Shown here: positions 23,875-36,263 of the stretch, piece by piece
Layout: each line of letters starts with the position of its first letter
How positions within the stretch are numbered: position 1 is the first letter of the stretch
Assembly (NCBI RefSeq): GCF_036588685.1
Contig: NC_086378.1
Location: 39,223,578 to 39,287,577 of the forward strand
From: Mytilus trossulus
Lineage: Eukaryota; Mollusca; Bivalvia; Mytilida; Mytilidae
Reading direction: 5' to 3'
Length of the DNA: 64,000 bases
Program-made: the position numbers and the translations under genes
The notes under the pieces: generated by a model
What the model was told of the DNA's origin: nothing
Database searches by the model: none
The model's input: only the letters and a program-made list of their open reading frames with translations

Positions 23875-23935
23875 TTTCGACTCTTGTGAAGAATTGTCTC
23901 ATTGGCAATCATACCACATCTTCTTTTTTTATAAT
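23875..23935 (+). repeat. R-B tail fragment
   Basis: CGACTCTTGTGAAGAATTGT followed by CATTGGCAATCATACCACAT and CTTCTTTTTT: the shared R-B 3' end with T-rich terminus. Confidence 0.7.
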
Positions 23936-23939
23936 TATC

Positions 23940-25590
23940 ACTCTTAGTCTAAAGCTGAGAAGATGTAAATTTAGCTTTACGATCGTTCAAAGCATTTTAT
24001 TCTATCTTAGATAACAGTTTTTTCCCCTTTAAATTTACTAGTAAGAAATTTAGAAGTTTCAATTTATTAAATCTGTAAAAAAAGATCACATAATTATTTT
24101 TCAAATTTCAGTTCGATCTTGTTAGGATGGATTAATATTTGCTATTTATGAGTTTCTTCTTAAGTAAATTTAACAAAGATATTTTTAAAACAAACAATTG
24201 ATTTAACAATTTCAGTGCTAAATAAAAAAATCAAATTATCAAGTATATATTCAAGTTCAATGTTTTGTTGTCAATCAGAGATGCCAAGTTCAGGCAAATG
24301 AATAGAGATTTGAATATTTACAAATGATAACTATGATATGATTACTAATACAATGCAGACAGAGAAAGAAATAACTTATATTAAAAAAAGTGTTTTGAAA
24401 TTGACTTAGATCATTCTAAAATTTGAAATATACTAAATATTGAATTAAATTCGAATAGAAATTTTCTCTTAAATTTATTGTTGACATGTTCTCGTCTTGA
24501 ATAAGAATTATTTGCGACTGCACGTTTACCGAAACAAACAATAAAAAAACTGAAATCTGATATAAACATATGAACAATATCATGAGCATATCATGAGTAT
24601 TCAAAGTGTCTTCTCAAAAGTGAAATTCAGAAAATTATTTCAAACATGATTTCTAACATTTGATCAAATGACAAATTTTATTTATTACGTGACTATCTCC
24701 AATGGACACAACCGAAATGAAATGTAATTGAATGTCATATTGTGGAAAATGTTCCTTTTTTCCATATTAATGGAAACTCTCTCATTTCTAAGATGTATAT
24801 CTAAGTAGGTATTGAAATTCCACATCCCCTTCTCCTTTTACAAGGATTGTTAATGATCCTTTTATCTTGAGAGATACTTTACTTATAATGTATCCAAAAT
24901 CGAAAGTTAACCAGGAATGTACAAGTATATGGCTAGTGTATAGGAAATAATAGAAAATACATAATTATTATATAAAAGGATGTTAAAAAAGTGTTGACTA
25001 CTAAGGATGATAACTGCCTGAAAAGAAAAATCACCCAAAAACTCTGAGGAAAATTCAAAACGAAAAAAAAACCTAATCAAATGTCAAAATCTAAATCTTA
25101 ACACATCAAACGAATGGATATCAACTGTCATATTGCTGACTTGGTACATTCATTTTCTTGTGTAAAAAATGGTGGATTAAACGTTGTTTTGTTGCTAAGT
25201 AAACTTCCCACTTGTATGATAATCGCATACAATTCCATTATATAGACAACAATGTGTGAACAAAACAAACTGACATGAAATGTAAAAGTGTCAAAATAGG
25301 GGTACAACAGTCAAAATTGTGTTATAATCATAATCACTCATAACAAATGAATCAAAGAAATACAAAAAGGCATATAGACAAAGCACACAAACAAATATGA
25401 AAGACATGAATACAAAACTTTACCACAGCACAACAGCACAATGACGGAATGTATAATTACTGAGCCATGTAAAATGGATATCATCAAAAATAGAATAAAC
25501 AGTAAAAGTTATATTCCAAAAAACAAATGAAAGAATACTAACACAATATTGAAAAGATAAACACGAGTACCTAGAATCTATACTTCAAAA
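23940..25590. other. Gene-free AT-rich stretch
   Basis: No gene supported. A diverged repeat (CATATTGCTGACTTGGTACA at about 25120) related to the second half of R-A lies at 25090-25260. A candidate final exon for the preceding exon pair may lie near 24214. Confidence 0.35.
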
Positions 25591-26400
25591 CGATAATTTA
25601 TGAAGTTGGTAATAAATATTCATGAACAAGTTCTTGTACCTTCCGATGGAGAAGGCGTTATTTGACATACACCCTGGTTCATCAACCTATTGCTCAGACA
25701 CTGGTGACGTTTTACAAAATCTATATAGCGACTGCAAGCTCTTGAATACCGAATTAGTTAGGAAATGTAAATTAAATATGCAGGTAAAGTAGGAATATTG
25801 CTACTAACGTGAGGAAATTGATAATTTGAAAATTAAAATCGTCTCGTTTATCATAGATTCTGGTACTGAGATTACCGTGTATGTCAAATTTGAGCTATAA
25901 GTCTAAAAATGAGGGGGAAGAAGCCGTGTCTGTTGTTTTTTTTAATTTTCATTTCTGTGTGATATGTTGATGAAAGTTTGGACTGTTAATGAAAAGAACA
26001 TAATCAACATATCTGATTGTGAAATAAATGGCTACTTTGATCTTCGTGCTTTTTGATAACAGTCTGAAGAAACTCCGACTCAAATGAAAATAAAAAGAGG
26101 TAGGCATGGAGAGATGAACCGTTCGTTCCCATTTGAATTATATGCCGACAATTTGTTGAAAAATTCTACTTCGAATTCATCAAATAAAGAAACAAAAGCA
26201 TACTGATCACTTGGTCCTCTGTGTATATGTTTGACCTTTAAGTTCACTATTAACAAAATATTCTATCCTTTTAATGTTGAAAAGCATTTAGGATTGTTTC
26301 TTTAAAACAATTTGTCAATTTTACATGGGGTATGGTGGTATATAGGGTTGAAAAATCAAAAGTTTTGATAGAACTAATTTCAGAGAAGATCCAAATTTCA
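25590..26400 (-). mobile_element. Degraded Penelope-like RT relic (copy C)
   Basis: Minus-strand similarity to copies A and B: a region near 26165-26090 corresponds to the QTVGIPMGTN...ADLFLYSYE block but reads in a shifted frame (FNKLSAYNSNG, LFLFSFESEFLQ), and GATAAACGAGACGATTTTAA near 25855-25835 corresponds to YDKRDDF. The middle is heavily altered and no continuous frame survives. Confidence 0.5.
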
Positions 26401-26494
26401 AACGATCCAGAGTTTTTGAGAATCCATATATGATTAATACCACTACGCAAGAAATCAATTTCACAGATTTTTCTGAAGACCCTCTTTCATACAT

Positions 26495-26640
26495 AAGAAA
26501 ATACTTGTACCAAGTTAGGAATATGACAGTTGTTATCCATTCGTTCGATGTGTTTGAGCTCTTGATTTTGCTATTTGATTCGGGACTTTCCGTTTTGAAT
26601 TTTCCTCGGAGTTAAGTATTCTTGTGGTTTAACTTTTCAC
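26495..26640 (+). repeat. Dispersed repeat fragment
   Basis: TACCAAGTTAGGAATATGAC, TTCGATGTGTTTGAGCTCTT and a TTTTCCTCGGAGTT end. The same phrases, diverged, occur at 19500-19640 and, inverted, near 3760-3800. Confidence 0.6.
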
Positions 26641-27064
26641 TGCGGACAGAACTTTTGTTAATCTTATGGACAATTCTTAACTCGAACATGCAGATGAGCT
26701 TACAATAAACCGTTGTGTTTTAGAGAATTTCGTGAAGTAACAGTATCCAATACAAACAAGGTAAGTCTTTCGGCATGTAATGATCATTTAAGATATGAAA
26801 GAGTTATGATTCGCCAAAATCTTTAATGACTACTGCGCAACAACTACCTCCGAGGGCTGGCAGACCACCAGCAACAGTGTCGACCCAGAGTTATAAAAAT
26901 AAAACAAGAATTTGTACATTTTGTATCATGGGTCTAATGCGCTTTTTTGAATATATATTCCTAAGGCACGATCAAAGCCGAAAATTAGAAAGCCAAGGAT
27001 TATCAGAATCGAAACAATTAAAGAGCAATATGATCAGTTGCAAATTTGACCTTATATTCAACAA

Positions 27065-28440
27065 GAGGCTCTCAAGAGCCTGAATCGCTCACCTTAAAGT
27101 TTTTGGGTAAATCTCTCATCAATGATTATTTTAGCTTTTCAATTTATTTAAATGTTCTTTGAATCGTCCTATTTTCTTCGAAAGCAAAAACAAAAATCTT
27201 TTTCTCCTATGTTCTATTTAAGCCATAGGAGCTATGTTTCTTGGCATACAAGGAAATAAAATATAAAATTTATACTAGATACTCTGACTCTCATTTAGCC
27301 TAAGTTTGGCTGAAATTGATACAGCAGTTTCAAAGGAGAAGATTTTTTAAAGTAAGTCAACATGATGAACAAATTGTGAAAAAAAGTCTTTAAAGGGCAA
27401 TAAATCCTTAAGGGGTCAATTGACAATTTTGGTCAGATTAAATTATTTGTAGATCTTAGTTCGCTTAACATTTTTGCTATTAACAGTTTATCTGTATCTA
27501 TAATAATATTCAAGATAATAACCAAAAACTGCAAATTTCTTTAAAATCATCAATTCAGGGGCATTATACCTGAAAAACCAGTTCCCCAATTCGGCTGAAA
27601 ATTTCAGGACAGGTAGACCTTGACCTAATAAATACTTTAACTTCTTGTCTTATTTGCTCTAAATGCTGGAGTTTTTGAGATATAAGCCAAAAACTGCATT
27701 TTCCCCTGTGTTTTATTTTTAGCCATGACGGCCATGTTTTTTTGACGAATAGAAAATAAAAAACAAACTTTATTTTAAACACCCTACTGATCATTCAGTT
27801 GAAGTTTGGTTGAAATTGGTTGAGTAGTTTTAGAGGAGAAGATTTTTTAAAGTTAGCAAATATGATGAACAAATTGTGAAAAATTGTCATTGAAAGACCA
27901 ATAACCCCTTAAGGGGTAAATTGAAAATTTTGGTCATTTAACTTATTTGTAGATCTTACTTTGCTGATCATTTTTGCTGTTTACAGTTTATCTTTATCTA
28001 TAATAATATTCAAGATAATGACCAAAAACTGCAAAATTTCCTTAAAATTACCAATTAAGTGGCAGCAACCCAACAATGGGTTGTTTGATTCGTCTGAAAA
28101 TTTCAGGGCTGATAGATCTTGACCTAATGAACAGTTTAACTCCATGTCAGATTTGCTCTAAATGCTTTCGTTTTTGAGATATAAGCCAAAAACTGCATTT
28201 GACCCCCATGTTCTATTTTAAGTAACGGCGGCCATGTTTTTTGACGGATCAAAAATCGAAGCCCAAACTTTGTGCAGGATAATCTACGGAACAATCATGC
28301 TAAGTTTCATCCAAATCCATTCAAAAGTTTCAGAGGAGAAGATGTTTGAAAAATTGTTAACGACGACAGACGACGACGACGACGACGGACGCCAAGTGAT
28401 GAGATAAGCTCACATTTCCTTTTAGGAAAGGTGAGCTAAT
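27065..28440. repeat. Complex repeat with two to three 500-bp units
   Basis: GGAGAAGATTTTTTAAAGT recurs at about 27335 and 27835, with a diverged third copy at 28334; TCTATAATAATATTCAAGAT recurs at about 27495 and 27995; GAGATATAAGCCAAAAACTG at about 27675 and 28175. Period is therefore near 500 bp. The left edge has AGAGGCTCTCAAGAGCC; the right edge has an ACG-trinucleotide tract (28363-28390) and GATAAGCTCAC...GGTGAGCTAAT. Non-coding. Confidence 0.8.
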
Positions 28441-29835
28441 AATAATACCGGAAATATTGTTACAAAAAACATTTTTATCCCTTGCTACTTGGAACAAAAA
28501 CATCGTCTTTCCACGCCTACAAAATATGATGTTATTACATTTTCGGGTGTTCTTTTTTACTATTTTGAAGTTTAAAAGCACAGCTGGATATTCAAATAAT
28601 CTTAATCCTTCGCAAAGACTACTACTGTAATTCGAAATTCATAGTTTTAAAACAGTATTATATGGGAAACTGGTTATGACTAAAATTTGAGGTTTGATTC
28701 CTTGTAACCATACAATTACTAGTATTTACAAATGTGCTACTGTATTAAGTATCCCTCCTGTAAATGAAATGGTAATGGACATTTTAATACACTTACTTCT
28801 ATTATAGTTGCTCATTTTTTCATAGGATGAAATTAGGTTGATAATGTTAAAGATGCAGGAAATAAATTTTAACGCGTATTTAAGATAATAAAATTTTAGT
28901 TTAAACAAATTTTCATTTCAAACACACACATGAATAACATCATATGAATTAATTTTCTGGATTTGGCAATAAACTATGACAGCTTCTCCTGAGAACATAA
29001 ACATTAATTCATATACATGCTCTTTGGGGATAAAACTTGTAGATCGAAAGATAAATAACTTCAATGCTTAAAGATTTATCAAAGCACAATTAAATTACGT
29101 TTGGTTAGGAATGATTTCAAAAAAGAATAATTCTACAGTATTTAAATAATATTTTCGTGCTGAAATCTAAATTGTTTCGTAATTTGTTTTAACTTCTTAA
29201 CATAAATCTCTGTACTAAGATTGTGTTATTTTCAACATCAATGGTATTTATATTATTTTAAATTTGATTGTGCATCTACATGTATTACACGATCGGTGAT
29301 TGGCAATATTTTTTTTATTATAACTTCAAGTAGCTAATTTATTCCATAATGGTAAAAAATAATTTTTAGAAATTATTTACGAAATGCTGATATTTTTTTT
29401 TGGACTGCTGTCCATTGTGCATTATGAAAGACGAAAGATGAAATAAAACCAAGTTTTTGCGTCTGGCGTATATATAAAATTTTAATCCTGGTATCTATGA
29501 CGAGTTTATTTTCAACTAGATAAGAGGTTCGGGTGTTTGGAGAGCATATGATTTTACCATTTACGATTAAATATTTTTAAACTAATAGTTCTACAGTTAT
29601 TTGTAAAAATTATGTAATACATGGAATTGAATAAAGGTTTTGCAAATTGGTGATAAAGTATGGTAATAAAACGTTTCAAATGTTGTCTACATGTGTATCA
29701 CTCATCGACATTCCAAAGTAAGGCCATCAAAAATAATTATAGAATTATTTGCAATGTGATCTGTTAAAGTATGAATGTTATTTACATTCTAGAATGTTCG
29801 GTGTGTGGTCTAAAATGTTAGTAAGTTAAAACAGA
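28440..29835. other. Gene-free stretch
   Basis: No gene supported. An R-C scrap (GCGTCTGGCGTA...TTTTAATCCTGGTATCT) lies at 29458-29500. Confidence 0.4.
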
Positions 29836-29837
29836 CT

Positions 29838-30010
29838 TTCCTCAAACGTATCAATGGGCAGAGCAATGTGTCTCTAAGAAGTCACTTGCCCCAGTCAAAC
29901 AGCATTTCAGACCGTCGGACCATAAACTTAATTTTAATTGCTTTAAAAAGTGCGTGATTGAACAAAACATACATTCCCTGGAGTGGTGCCCATCTTGATT
30001 TTCGAAAAGT
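29838..30010 (+). mobile_element. GIY-YIG endonuclease C-terminal fragment of a Penelope element
   Basis: An open frame reads SKKSLAPVKQHFR, then FNCFKKCVIEQNIHSLEWC and stop. It corresponds to the KPLLPVSQHFRQ...MKILVIEQNIHWSD part of the GIY-YIG domain of the element at 42974-43372. The N-terminal GIY and YIG strands are not present. It sits 240 bp before another RT relic, read in the same direction. Confidence 0.6.
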
Positions 30011-30239
30011 CCTCTCAATAATGGAACTACCTCTTTTTCTGTAATGAAAAATTTAAATATGCTACATATCCCTCCTGTGATGAGATGAATGATTAAAGCT
30101 GTAATTTTTCTCTCTTGATAACATTTATGTGCAATTTTGCAATAAATGTTATCGAGAAGTTATTCTTATGGGCACGAATTTTGCACTTTAATAACAGATT
30201 TGTTCCTGTACTGTTATAAATCACAGTTTATGGTCAAAT

Positions 30240-31660
30240 CATAAGTCCTTCATGGTTTTAATAAACGTTACATTGAACACCAAATCGGAGGACTTACCTT
30301 GTTTGTATTGGATACCAAAGCTTCATAAAATTCCGTACAAACAACGGTATATTGCTGGCTCATCTTCATGTTCCACCAAAGAATTGTCCATTAGATTAAT
30401 TAATATTCTGTCTGCAGTGAAAGAAGGTCTTCAGAAATACTTTTAAAATGTTTACTTGCGTAGAGGTATTAACCATATGTGGATTCTTAAAGACATTCTA
30501 TACAATTTTAAATCTCGGTCTTTTTCTGAAATAAGTTCTATCAAAACTTTTTAAAAAAATGTGTTTGATCTGTGCAAATATTTTTTTGTGCAGTCAGTAC
30601 ATTGAATTAAATTTAACATTTTAAGCAAAGAACCAGTTTATATTTTAATATAAAGAGGATTGATAAGATATTGATTCCTGAATTTTCCAAAACAACCAAA
30701 ATGGCATGTACCTAATTTCAAAAGGTGTGTCCCTGACAAAATGTCACCACACGAAGTCATTAAAATTTGCTAATAAACAGTTTTATAAAATCAATGTAAT
30801 TTTTGTTTGCAAGAGATATAAATATTAGGATTATACAAAAGAAGTGATGCTTTTATAACGGCAATTAAGTTATTAGTAAGAAAAATTATGCACATTAAAT
30901 GGACCAGAATGATACCATATTTTTGTTAATGTCCACTATGAACGGGTAAAATCTCCTTCAGTGTCTGGTTTTAAAATTATAAAAAAAATATCAGTGTACA
31001 GCTTAATACATACTTTAATGAATACGATCAGTCTTGTTACTATTGCAATATATGGATTGTGGGTAAAAAATAAAACATGTAAATATGTCCCTTACGAAAC
31101 TTCACCTGTATACATGTATGATATATACATTTCCCAACTTATTCGATATTCAAGAGCTTGCAGCTCTTACTCAGACTTTGCAAAACGTTATAAGTGTATG
31201 AGTAGAAGGTTGATGAACCAGGGGTATGTCAAAGAACGTCACAGTATTTTTGTGATTTTACTTTTTTCAGTAAAGACCCCCCTAAATTATATTAAATTGA
31301 CAAATTCACAGCCATCTTTTCGTTATCTTGGTGATATTGTTTGTTAAAAAATCTTTACAGCATTAACTGTCCTTTCTTAGATGAAGATAAATTCAATTTT
31401 ACATGAGAGCCTCTTCATCCAAATTTACGACAAAATTGGCGATTTTTCTGTCCCTATTGTTTATTTTCCTTTTTGGATGGTGATGTTCCCTTGGAATCTT
31501 CCTCCGATGTTTATATATCACACCCGTGTCAGTTGTGTTGTTTTGGAATTTAAGGATTTTAATATATACAGTAGACTATCTGGCCAAAAGTATCTGTCAC
31601 CTGTATTTTTTTGCTATATATTTCATATAGAAACAGCTTTTTCAGAAAAAATATGTTGAA
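30240..31660 (+). mobile_element. Rearranged Penelope-like RT relic (copy D)
   Basis: PCLYWIPKLHKIPYKQRYIA near 30295-30355, STKELS and HMWILKD to 30540 give the RT entry blocks. Then, out of the usual order, the late block YISQLIRYSRACSSYSDF (about 31120-31180) comes before a catalytic-type box reading FRYLGDIV at about 31318-31341 (canonical YLDD, with D to G) and IYDKIGDFSVPIVYFPFW (31420-31480). So two damaged copies or an internal rearrangement are joined here. Confidence 0.6.
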
Positions 31661-31664
31661 GGCA

Positions 31665-32365
31665 TTTATGGTTGTATTTGTATCAACAAGGCCGTAAAGA
31701 ATTGTCTAACGTATGTTTGTTTATTTGGTCATAGTTTTGTCTTAAGGTGCTTTTTGTTTTCTTTTGAAATGAACACATACAATTAAATTTCATAATTAAA
31801 TTTGGTTGAATATATAGCGAATTTCTGAAAAGAAAAAATAATATTTGTGTTTATTTTCTAAAAAAAAAAGAAAATTATCCACAAAAAGAATACAAACAAA
31901 TATATAAAACCTGTGACAATTTTGCTTCTATTGGAACCAAGTTCCTCAAAATAAAACCAAAATATGGTTTTGAAAAAATGTAGTTCTATATATAATATAT
32001 AGCGAAAAATCTCAAATGACGAATACTTATGGCCACACTCTGTATATAGCTTAATAAATTATTAAGTCAGAGATTTCGTTATTTAAACCTTTTCTTAATT
32101 CTTCAACTATCGATATAATGAGTTGGTTTGAAAATTGTCTGTATCTGTAGAAAGTCAACTTATCTCGAACGGATCCAATTTTTTACAGTAATTTTGTTTA
32201 CCAAGTCTGAAAAATAAATTAGTGTTATTTAGCTTTAAACTTGCTGTCAGTAATTGCGAGTACTCTTAAATCAGCATTGTGTGGGTTTTTTTCGTTGAGA
32301 GGAATGTATAAATACCCTGCCACGTCAGATCTGTGTTAATTTTTGTTCTGCGTTGTATCGATCTG
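31665..32365. other. Gene-free stretch
   Basis: AT-rich; nothing supported beyond a possible scrap of the preceding relic. Confidence 0.35.
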
Positions 32366-33173
32366 GGGCCGGTTTCACGAAGCTATCCTAAGACATGTCA
32401 TAAGACATATCTTAGGATATGTCTTATGATCCTCTTATGACTATCCTAGGACATATCTCAGACCTCGTCTCGAAGCTGTCTTAGGATGATCTTAGCTAAG
32501 ACATCCTAAACCTGTCTCAAGTTCTTTAAATTTTCAAATATAAATATGATTTACGGAAAAAAATCATGTAAATGTAGTATGTCTTACCATAAATTATTCT
32601 AAACTTATTGATCAATATAAATGACATAATTTGCAAAATAAATATATAAAAAGTAAAAGTCATTTATTTATAAATTACCTTCAAACAATACATCAATGTA
32701 AATATGATTTTTTTTATGAAAAATTAAGAAAACAAGAATATAAAATGATATTTTTTTTTGGTACAAGTGAGTTGAATTCAATTTCGACTTTATTGGTTAT
32801 AAAAGGTTAAGGGATAAAATCGTGCAATCTTGATATCAATTATACATCGAATTTACATTGTTGACAAATCATGATAATCCGTCAATCTAGAAAAATTACG
32901 TTAAAAAGCAGGAACAGGAGAATAGATAATTAGATGATAATAAGATATTTATTTCAAAATTAATATAAAAAAAAGTGTAATTTGTATAAATAAACGTATA
33001 ACTATCCTAAGACCATCATAAGACACCTCTCGCGTTGTCCTAACTTTAAGACCAACTTTAAGAGATGTCCCAATTTAGGACCACTTTGTGAAACCCACTT
33101 AGGACTGAGATGTGTCGTAAGACCATCCTAAGACAATGTCTTAGTCCTAAGACAGCTTCGTGAAACTGGGCCC
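32366..33173. mobile_element. GGGCC-ended non-autonomous DNA transposon with long structured ends
   Basis: Inverted ends: GGGCCGGTTTCACGAAGCTA on the left against GGGCCCAGTTTCACGAAGCT read inward on the right. About 150 bp inside each end is packed with CCTAAGACA/TGTCTTAGG words in both senses, forming many nested hairpins; the central 480 bp is plain AT-rich DNA without a frame. A clear target duplication was not seen. The ends recall Harbinger-type MITEs of other animals, which is recall, not proof. Confidence 0.7.
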
Positions 33174-33319
33174 TGATAAGTAAAGCCCTTTTCTACTTAT
33201 TTTCATAGTTTGTTGTTATGTTGAACTGTTCCAGGTTAGTGGATGGTTTGCGCACTCAAACGTGTATAAACCCGCCACACTCTAAATGTGTCTTTATTGC
33301 TCTCTCTCATATTTCTCTC

Positions 33320-33510
33320 AAATTAGATCGTTAGTTGAATTGTTTCATATTTTTCATGTCGATGACTTTTGAAGCCGACTACACAGTATGTGTTTTTCTC
33401 ATTTCTGAAAGCCGTATGGTTGTCTATAGTTGCTTACATTCACTTCTATTGAGAAGTAAAGGATAGTTGTCTCATTTGCAATCATATTACATCTCTTTTT
33501 TTTTAATAAA
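33320..33510 (+). repeat. R-B dispersed repeat
   Basis: TAGTTGAATTGTTTCATATT, GAAAGCCGTATGGTTGTCTA, GGATAGTTGTCTCATTTGCA and a T-rich end, in the same order as the fuller copy at 56870-57110. Confidence 0.7.
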
Positions 33511-33514
33511 TGTA

Positions 33515-35310
33515 CTTGATCCAAACGGCATCGACAGAAAAACACTTTTTTGATAGAGGAGCAAATTAATAGTAGTACTTAATTTTTACACTAACATCCT
33601 GTTCATATACTACCATCTTAATAATATTGTACAGATATTCAAAATATCATTATGAACAGCTATATATAAGATAAAGCCTGGAAAAAAACTGTTATCATAT
33701 TTTATTGAGGGAATTGAAAGGCGTTTAATTACGGATAACTTGATATGTTTCTTCCTGTCGTGCCATGATTACGTATATCCTGGCTTAAATTTGAATCAAC
33801 GCTGACAATTTTACAAAACACTTTATTATTTAAAGAGGGTTGATAGGTTAACTCTCTCAAGGGTCCATTTTAATTTCAGAGACAACAAAAATGATCAATA
33901 ATATCGCATTTAAAAGGGTGCAAGATTTTTAGTGGTCGTTAAATTATTATGACGACGATATTAAAATAATTCGCACCTTAAATATTTTTCCAATTAAAAC
34001 TCGTAAACAAAGACATTCAATGATGTTACGTTGATTTTTGCCTTACACACTCCTCTCGGATATTTCAGTCATTTCTCATTTTAATGATCGCAGCATTTTT
34101 TTTTTATAGAAACTGTTTTATGCTGTGTGGAATAGTCTCTTATCTTATTCATAAATCAGGGGTAAGCATAATAAAATATCATTGTTTTCATAAAGTTTTA
34201 AAAGATATATGGTCAGTTTAAATTTCAAGTCATTCTATCAATCACCTCTTTGTAATCTGACGTTCATTAATTAAACAAATACGATAATTATTTTCCTAAA
34301 AAAACAACAGAAAATTGATGTTTTATCTTTTAAAGAAACTCAATGGTTCTTCATTTATTCATCAATTTGATGTCTAGCTCATATTTCATGAAAACTTGAA
34401 GCTCAAGTCCTTGAATCAATAATAAGATATCACTAATGGGCCGGACCAATACCAGTGTTTGATGACAGCTCTCGTGAGTATCAACAGAGAGGAAATCGAT
34501 ATGATTTTACAGTTTTTAAGTTGACTTTAATAAAGAACTTGAATTGGCGTTTTAACATTTGTTTACCGTTTCATTTATTGAACTTTAAGGTAAACAACTA
34601 AATTTGTTTCTTTTCAAAACCCGAGTCAAGAGGGATCTATGGTAGATAGATCGAGATATTACCAATAAATTATGAAACTTAGACACTGTAAATGTATTGA
34701 AAAAAAAAAAAAACCAATCCTGATGGCGATGGTAGATTTCATGGAGCGATGATTTCGGCCTATCTTCCTTATATTCATTATACCTCACAAAAAAATGGAA
34801 TGATTACTGAGGAAGGGATTATTGAAAGAAAAAGTTTTTCGATATATTTGAAAATGAAACTTTAAAATAAACATTGATCGATTGATTGCTAGATGTTTGC
34901 TAAACGTCCAGTGGACTATGCTGTGTAGTTCATTTTCTGATACTTAACGACTGCTGCGGTAATTTTGAAGGAACCAGTATTACCTGGTATATTTTTATAG
35001 TTTTTCTGGCTATACAAATTTTAATTGTAATATGTAACTTTATAGTTTACTAAGTAATGTTGACCTATTCCATGTATTAAAATATTTGAACAAGCTATTT
35101 TCCATGTACAACAATCCTAGCTGAGTGCAAGTTCATGTTGATGTATAAATACATATAGATGTAACGCCATTAACAACCGAGAACAAAATTTTAATGTTGG
35201 TGGAAATATATGATGATTTATGATATAATGTGAAATGCACGTAAGTAATTGCACGAGTCCAAGATAAAATGGCTAGCGATAAGGGTCTAATAACAACAAA
35301 ACAATATTTT
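33515..35310. other. Gene-free stretch
   Basis: No coding block, RNA gene or clear repeat found. Short open frames (for example 34585-34788 on the minus strand) include homopolymer-coded runs. Confidence 0.4.
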
Positions 35311-35317
35311 CTTTAAA

Positions 35318-35770
35318 TAAAGGCAACAGTTGTACCGCTGTTCAAAACTCATAAATCCATGGACAAAAAAACAAAATCGGGGTAGCAAACTAAAACCGAG
35401 GGAAACGCATTAAATATAACAGGAGAACAACGACACAACACTGAAATGTAACACACACAGAAACGGACCCAGCATCAGACAAAATTCCACGAGAATAAAA
35501 ATATAACATCAAAACCAAATACATGAATTTGGGATAGACAAGTACCGTGACACGTCTTTTCGCAATGTGAATTTACACTCAAAAATAAGAGAAAACAAAC
35601 GACGCAACGTTAAAATGTAACACACACAGAAACGAACAATAATATAACAATGGCCATCTTCCTGACTTGGTACAGGACATTTTTAAAGGAAAAAATGGTG
35701 GGTAGAACCTGGTTTTGTGGCATGCCAAACCTCGCACTTTAATGGCAATGTTAAATATAACATAGTATTA
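35318..35770 (+). repeat. Dispersed repeat family R-A, long copy
   Basis: GGCAACAGTTGTACCGCTGT, TCATAAATCCATGGAC, AATCGGGGTAGCAAAC, GGGAAACGCATTAAATATAA, then CGACACAACACTGAAATG echoed as CGACGCAACGTTAAAATG about 190 bp later, and CTGACTTGGTACAGGACATT to GGCAATGTTAAATATAAC. This is the most complete copy in the window. Confidence 0.85.
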
Positions 35771-35844
35771 CAGGACTACAATACAAATAAATAGGAGAAC
35801 ATATTAGACAAAGAAACACATGAGTATTAGATAACAAAAAGCAT

Positions 35845-35960
35845 CAGGTTTAAAATTCAATACGCCACAAACGCGCCTCGTCCACACAAGACTCACCAGT
35901 GACGCCCAGATATAAAAGATTGAAAGAGAAAAAAAGTACAAAGTTGTACAGCACTGAAGA
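35845..35960 (-). repeat. R-C repeat fragment
   Basis: GCATCAGGTTTAAAATTCAA, ACGCCACAAACGCGCC and GACTCACCAGTGACGCCC mirror, in the opposite sense, the CGTCTAGCGTACTAAATTAT units in the first intron of the EF-hand gene. Confidence 0.6.
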
Positions 35961-36263
35961 TCAAAAGTTGGAAAAGGCTATGTTTTTATGCTTGGGATAA
36001 GAACATCCTTATTATTTAGAACAATTAATGCTATTGCAAACAGTAATTTTTTTTCAAATGAATATAAAAGAGATATACATAATGAAACTGAAGTTTTAAC
36101 TTATTACAGAAAACTAAACTCGAATACATAAACTACACACAACATAAACAACAAACAAACAAAAAATTATCCAAACAGAAATTTTCAGCTAAAGTGTAAA
36201 TAATATGGAGTAGCATGAAATTCAGTTTTTTATAAAACTTATTTTTTTCACCAAAACATAATA

